Below are positions 55,530 through 58,905 of a stretch of DNA of 58,905 nucleotides, piece after piece. A program made the position numbers and the translations under genes. Where the stretch lies: the NCBI GenBank assembly GCA_023229985.1, contig JALNYF010000006.1:1-58905 (forward strand), written 5' to 3'. How positions within the stretch are numbered: position 1 is the first letter of the stretch; every line of letters begins with the position of its first letter. The notes under the pieces were generated by a model. It was given only the letters and a program-made list of their open reading frames with translations. It was not told where the DNA came from and ran no database searches. Source of the DNA: Bacteroidales bacterium (GTDB lineage Bacteria; Bacteroidota; Bacteroidia; Bacteroidales; WCHB1-69).

Positions 55530-56378
55530 ATGACCCCAATCGAATATATCCAACTCAGTTTGTCAGAAGACATCGGCAACGGCGACCACTCTTCCTTGGC
55601 ATGCATCGATAAAATGCAACAAGGCAATATGCAATTAATTGTAAAACAAGAAGGTATAATTGCCGGAATAGAAGTTGCCAAAACAGTAATCGAATGTGTG
55701 GACAAGCATATCTGCATGCAGACCTTCAAACGCGATGGCGACTTCGTAAAAAAAGGCGATATTGCCTTCACGCTCACCGGCTCTGCACAAAGTATGCTGA
55801 CCGCTGAAAGGACGATTTTAAATTATATGCAACGAATGAGTGGCATTGCGACCTCCGCCCATCATTACGTGAAGATGGTGGAAGGAACCTCGGTCACTAT
55901 TTTAGATACTCGCAAAACGACTCCCAACATGCGCTGGTTTGAAAAACAAGCTGTTACCATCGGCGGAGCCCAAAACCACCGCTTCGGACTGTTTGATATG
56001 ATTATGCTGAAAGACAACCATATCGACTTTGCCGGCGGCATCGAACAAGCCATCGACAAAACGACCAATTATCTGAAAGAGAAACAATTATCCCTTAAAA
56101 TCGAAATTGAAACCCGGAATTTGGAAGATGTCAAACGTGTGCTTCAACACGGGGGCGTTCACCGCATTATGTTAGATAATTTTACCCCCGCTCAAATCAA
56201 AGAAGCGTTAATACTCATTAAGGGACAATATGAAACCGAAGCATCCGGCGGAATTACCGAAAAAACACTGCGCGAATATGCAGAAACCGGCGTCGATTTT
56301 ATATCAGTCGGTGCCCTTACTCACCATATCCAAAGTATTGACATGAGTCTCAAATTTTATAAAAATATTTCATGCTAA
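55530..56378 (+). CDS. nadC: Nicotinate-nucleotide pyrophosphorylase (carboxylating)
   Basis: 282 residues, full length. Converts quinolinate and PRPP to nicotinate mononucleotide in NAD synthesis. Family landmarks: SLSEDIGNGDHSSLACIDKM, AERTILNYMQRMSGIAT, LDTRKTTPNMRWFEKQAV (phosphoribosyl/quinolinate-binding region), HRFGLFDMIMLKDNHIDFAG, IEIETRNLEDVKRVLQHG and ASGGITEKTLREYAETGVDF. It starts 1 base after the META gene, and the AsmA-like gene starts 1 base after its stop. Confidence 0.97.
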   Translation: MTPIEYIQLSLSEDIGNGDHSSLACIDKMQQGNMQLIVKQEGIIAGIEVAKTVIECVDKHICMQTFKRDGDFVKKGDIAFTLTGSAQSMLTAERTILNYMQRMSGIATSAHHYVKMVEGTSVTILDTRKTTPNMRWFEKQAVTIGGAQNHRFGLFDMIMLKDNHIDFAGGIEQAIDKTTNYLKEKQLSLKIEIETRNLEDVKRVLQHGGVHRIMLDNFTPAQIKEALILIKGQYETEASGGITEKTLREYAETGVDFISVGALTHHIQSIDMSLKFYKNISC

Positions 56379-56379
56379 C

Positions 56380-58572
56380 GTGAAAAAATGGCTTAAAATT
56401 TTATTGGTTATCGTCGGCAGCCTCGCGGCTCTCATTATTATCTTTTCCCTTGTCATCTCACCAATTGCCCATTGGTACATCGAAAAAAACAGCAAAGAAC
56501 TCTGCGGCAGAATCGTTAAAATGGACGACCTGACCATCAACATTTTTAAAGGAACTGTCGATATTGAAAAATTCACCGCACTGGAACAAAACGACAAAGA
56601 CCAATTCATTATCTTTAATCGTCTGAAAGTCAATCTTACACTCTGGAAATTATTATCCCAACAACTTAAATTCACCGAAATTACTCTGGACAATCCCAAT
56701 GTTATCATCATTCAAAATGACGACCGCTTTAACTTTACGGATATTATTGAACATTTCAGTTCCGATGAAGAAGATGACGGAGAAGAAAGTTCTTGGTCAT
56801 TTGATTTACAAAACATTACATTAATAAATGGGTCCATTCTCTATCGTGATGCCGTGGTAAACAGCCGCTTCAATATGAAAGAATTGGCACTGGAAATCCC
56901 ACGTATCTATTTTACCAACGAAAAAACCGATGTCGGCATCAATCTAAAATTCGCCGACGGGGGCGATTTGTCCCTGAAATTACTCTATGCCATGGAAACC
57001 AACATGTACAACTTAAACGTAAAAATGAACCAGTTTTCATTGGCAGATATTACACCTTACTTAAAACAATATTTGAATATCAATACTTTCGGAGGAAAGC
57101 TCACCACCAATTTGAATATCAGCGGGAATATGAACCATATCTTGGATATTACAGGAAACGGAACGATCCAACTCGACCATTTAGCAGCTACCAATTTGGA
57201 AAATCAACCATTAGCAGAGGTTCAACAAATCAAAATCGACATTGATAGCATGAACGTAAAAAACAATGTGTACCACTTCAAAGATATTACCACCACCGGA
57301 CTTCGCTTTGCTTACGATGTTTATCAAGACAAGAATACTTTTAGTAATTTATTGATTGACAGTCAATTAAACGAGGAAACCGATACCACCACTCAGTCCC
57401 CCACAACCTCGGATACCACCACTCCTTTTGATTTCAAAATTGAAAAATTCCTTGTTACCGAATCAAACATAACCTATAATGACCATACATTACGGCAACC
57501 CATCTCCATTCCCGTCAGCCAAATAAAATTGGATATCAACAATTTTACAACAGACCAACCGATGGAGATCAAATTAGCGGCTGTTGTGGGGAAAACCGGA
57601 CAACTCAATGCGCATTGGAACGGATCTTTAAGCAATTTCCATGACCAAAAAATAGATGTTTTCTTACGTAATTTCCAAATGCAAGATGTGTCACCCTATT
57701 CCGTTGAATATTTGGCATATCCCATCAAAGATGGCGTGCTGTCTTTTGTTAGCAATAATACCATTGACAATGATTTTATCAAGAGCAATAACAAAATTGA
57801 CATCTATAATTGTCAAATTGACAAAAAAATCAAAACGCTCCCGTGCGAATACAATATTCCGTTGCGCGCCGCAGTATATATTCTGACCGACAGAAAAGGA
57901 AAAATCACACTCGACCTGCCCGTTTCCGGCGACATCAACTCCCCCGCGTTTTCTTACCGAAAAATCATTTTCAAAACACTTGGAAATTTGATTGTTAAAG
58001 TCGTAGCCGCTCCTTTCGATTTGATTGCCGAAGCGATTGGCGGTGAACCCGATATTTTTGACGATATTGAATATCCTATCCATCCACAGGGACTTGGAAG
58101 CGAATCTTATGACCGCTACAATAAAATTGCCGATGCCTTAAAAGCGAAACCCGAACTCGTTTTGACGATGCAACAATCTATCAATAAAGAAGAAATCATG
58201 GAAGAATACGCCATTTTCAATACAAAAAAGAGCTTCTACCAACAACGCTACAACAAACAAACACTCGAAATAGCTGACTATGATATGATTGCCAATATCA
58301 AAAACAATGATGAAGAATTTGTTTCATACTTGGATAATTCTCTGAAAGATAGCATGACTTCTGGAAATATCGCCGAAAAATGTCTGTCATTATATGAGCC
58401 GGCTTTCTTGGAAGAACAGATCATGAACAATCTAAACAGACGTATATCAATGATTATCAATCAATTTGCAACGCAGGGAGTCCCACGCACACGTTTGGAA
58501 ATTTTGCCGTTGGGAGAAAAGATAACCCCGAAAGGGAAAACGGTTCTCTCTTTTGGAATCAATCCTGAATAA
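56380..58572 (+). CDS. AsmA-like DUF748-type envelope protein
   Basis: 730 residues starting at GTG 56380 (no ATG in frame nearby). An N-terminal membrane anchor (~5-30, ILLVIVGSLAALIIIFSLVI) is followed by a long periplasmic beta-rich region with repeated AsmA-type strands (VDIEKFTALEQNDKDQFIIF, LKFTEITLDNPNVIIIQNDD, LALEIPRIYFTNEKTDVGIN). Near residue 520 is KGKITLDLPVSGDINSPAFS, a DUF748/AsmA hallmark. The C-terminus ends LGEKITPKGKTVLSFGINPE, which resembles an OmpA-like or resistance-type end in the family. AsmA-like proteins are thought to bridge the envelope for lipid transport. Cotranscribed with nadC. Confidence 0.83.
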   Translation: MKKWLKILLVIVGSLAALIIIFSLVISPIAHWYIEKNSKELCGRIVKMDDLTINIFKGTVDIEKFTALEQNDKDQFIIFNRLKVNLTLWKLLSQQLKFTEITLDNPNVIIIQNDDRFNFTDIIEHFSSDEEDDGEESSWSFDLQNITLINGSILYRDAVVNSRFNMKELALEIPRIYFTNEKTDVGINLKFADGGDLSLKLLYAMETNMYNLNVKMNQFSLADITPYLKQYLNINTFGGKLTTNLNISGNMNHILDITGNGTIQLDHLAATNLENQPLAEVQQIKIDIDSMNVKNNVYHFKDITTTGLRFAYDVYQDKNTFSNLLIDSQLNEETDTTTQSPTTSDTTTPFDFKIEKFLVTESNITYNDHTLRQPISIPVSQIKLDINNFTTDQPMEIKLAAVVGKTGQLNAHWNGSLSNFHDQKIDVFLRNFQMQDVSPYSVEYLAYPIKDGVLSFVSNNTIDNDFIKSNNKIDIYNCQIDKKIKTLPCEYNIPLRAAVYILTDRKGKITLDLPVSGDINSPAFSYRKIIFKTLGNLIVKVVAAPFDLIAEAIGGEPDIFDDIEYPIHPQGLGSESYDRYNKIADALKAKPELVLTMQQSINKEEIMEEYAIFNTKKSFYQQRYNKQTLEIADYDMIANIKNNDEEFVSYLDNSLKDSMTSGNIAEKCLSLYEPAFLEEQIMNNLNRRISMIINQFATQGVPRTRLEILPLGEKITPKGKTVLSFGINPE

Positions 58573-58589
58573 TACAACGCATTTTAATC

Positions 58590-58676
58590 TGCTCAATGCT
58601 AATAGATTCATAAATGATTAATTATTAGTGTCCGGTAAATAGTAGAAATTATTGATTAATTGATTAGCATTGAGCA
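58590..58676. repeat. 14-bp inverted repeat downstream of the AsmA-like gene
   Basis: TGCTCAATGCTAAT (58590-58603) is the exact reverse complement of ATTAGCATTGAGCA (58663-58676), 59 bases apart. The right arm lies inside repeat-element copy C. Too far apart for a normal terminator; it may be an element boundary. Confidence 0.6.
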
Positions 58677-58754
58677 AATTGCGAAGCATTATATTTTGTC
58701 AGGCTTACATTTACGAAGAATGAATAAGAAATCCGAAGGATTTTAATTTCTTAT
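58651..58754. repeat. Intergenic repeat element, copy C
   Basis: Contains TTTTGTCAGGCT (58694-58705), then TACATTTACGAAGAATGA and a hairpin AAATCC-GAA-GGATTT. Aligns with copy B for about 95 bases and with copy A more loosely. The rest of the window to 58905 has an open frame running off the end (from 58776), but no recognisable protein. Confidence 0.65.
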
Positions 58755-58905
58755 AAAATTGCCTTCACGACTACCATGGTGGGTGGAATGTCCGGCAGAA
58801 GCAATATATCTGACCGAAGCCACAAATCCCGCCGCCTTAGCAAATTCGTTGCGTTAAAAAAATTAGAAATGTGCAAGCGTCAAAACAGCGACTGTTCGAA
58901 GCAAC

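Noticed and set aside
58776..58905. Open frame running off the right end of the window
   Set aside because: Only 43 codons, adjacent to the intergenic repeat, basic and without recognisable motif; I cannot tell it from translated noncoding DNA.

Overview
The window looks like a chromosomal segment of an anaerobic member of the Bacteroidota, probably Bacteroidales-like. The evidence is TAnnTTTG promoter elements in front of many genes, three proteins with C-terminal type IX secretion (T9SS) sorting domains, lipoproteins, a TonB-dependent receptor, and families typical of the phylum (DUF4199, DUF2723/TMEM260, glycine-lipid acyltransferases). An anaerobic lifestyle is suggested by the start of indolepyruvate:ferredoxin oxidoreductase (iorA), the [FeFe]-hydrogenase maturase hydF and lysine 5,6-aminomutase alpha (kamD). 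Most genes are AT-rich.

Layout. 1-550: 5' end of iorA (minus strand), tRNA-Leu(TAG) and its terminator. 550-3660: a repeat-rich accessory stretch holding palindromes, an 88-bp tandem duplication, a GC-rich free-Met-R-sulfoxide reductase/MsrA fusion gene, a four-unit array of ~355-bp repeats and a GC-rich hairpin block. 3674-8510: a minus-strand cobalamin operon: promoter, B12 riboswitch, BtuG-like beta-propeller lipoprotein, T9SS cell-surface protein, and a BtuB-like receptor split by a frameshift. 8700-18006: plus-strand pyrG, ygiQ (TTG start), two secreted proteins of unknown function, queA and pepP. 18012-25660: a tight minus-strand operon (SurA-like chaperone, MoxR, DNA polymerase III delta', NUDIX, Mfd), with rpmH and its terminator upstream. 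25877-29807: hydF with a TetR-type regulator and a candidate operator, then two peptidoglycan hydrolases. 29811-30134: a MITE-like intergenic element. 30235-32728: a T9SS FG-GAP protein and a small lipoprotein. 33054-44402: kamD, an orphan peptide-transport permease, a RibF lacking its kinase domain, PpiD-like foldase, DUF4199, GT2, panB, RluA-type synthase and RNase R. 44405-52714: lipoprotein, DUF2723 membrane protein, T9SS M4 metalloprotease. 52724-58572: glsA-glsB-like lipid genes, engB, META lipoprotein, nadC, AsmA/DUF748 protein. 58590-58905: another copy of the intergenic element.

How parts fit: the B12 operon would capture corrinoids at the cell surface, and KamD belongs to a B12-dependent fermentation enzyme; however the receptor is frameshifted here and kamE is not next to kamD. 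The least explained DNA is 550-3660 and the dispersed TTTTGTCAGGCT element (three copies, one bounded by 10-bp inverted repeats).
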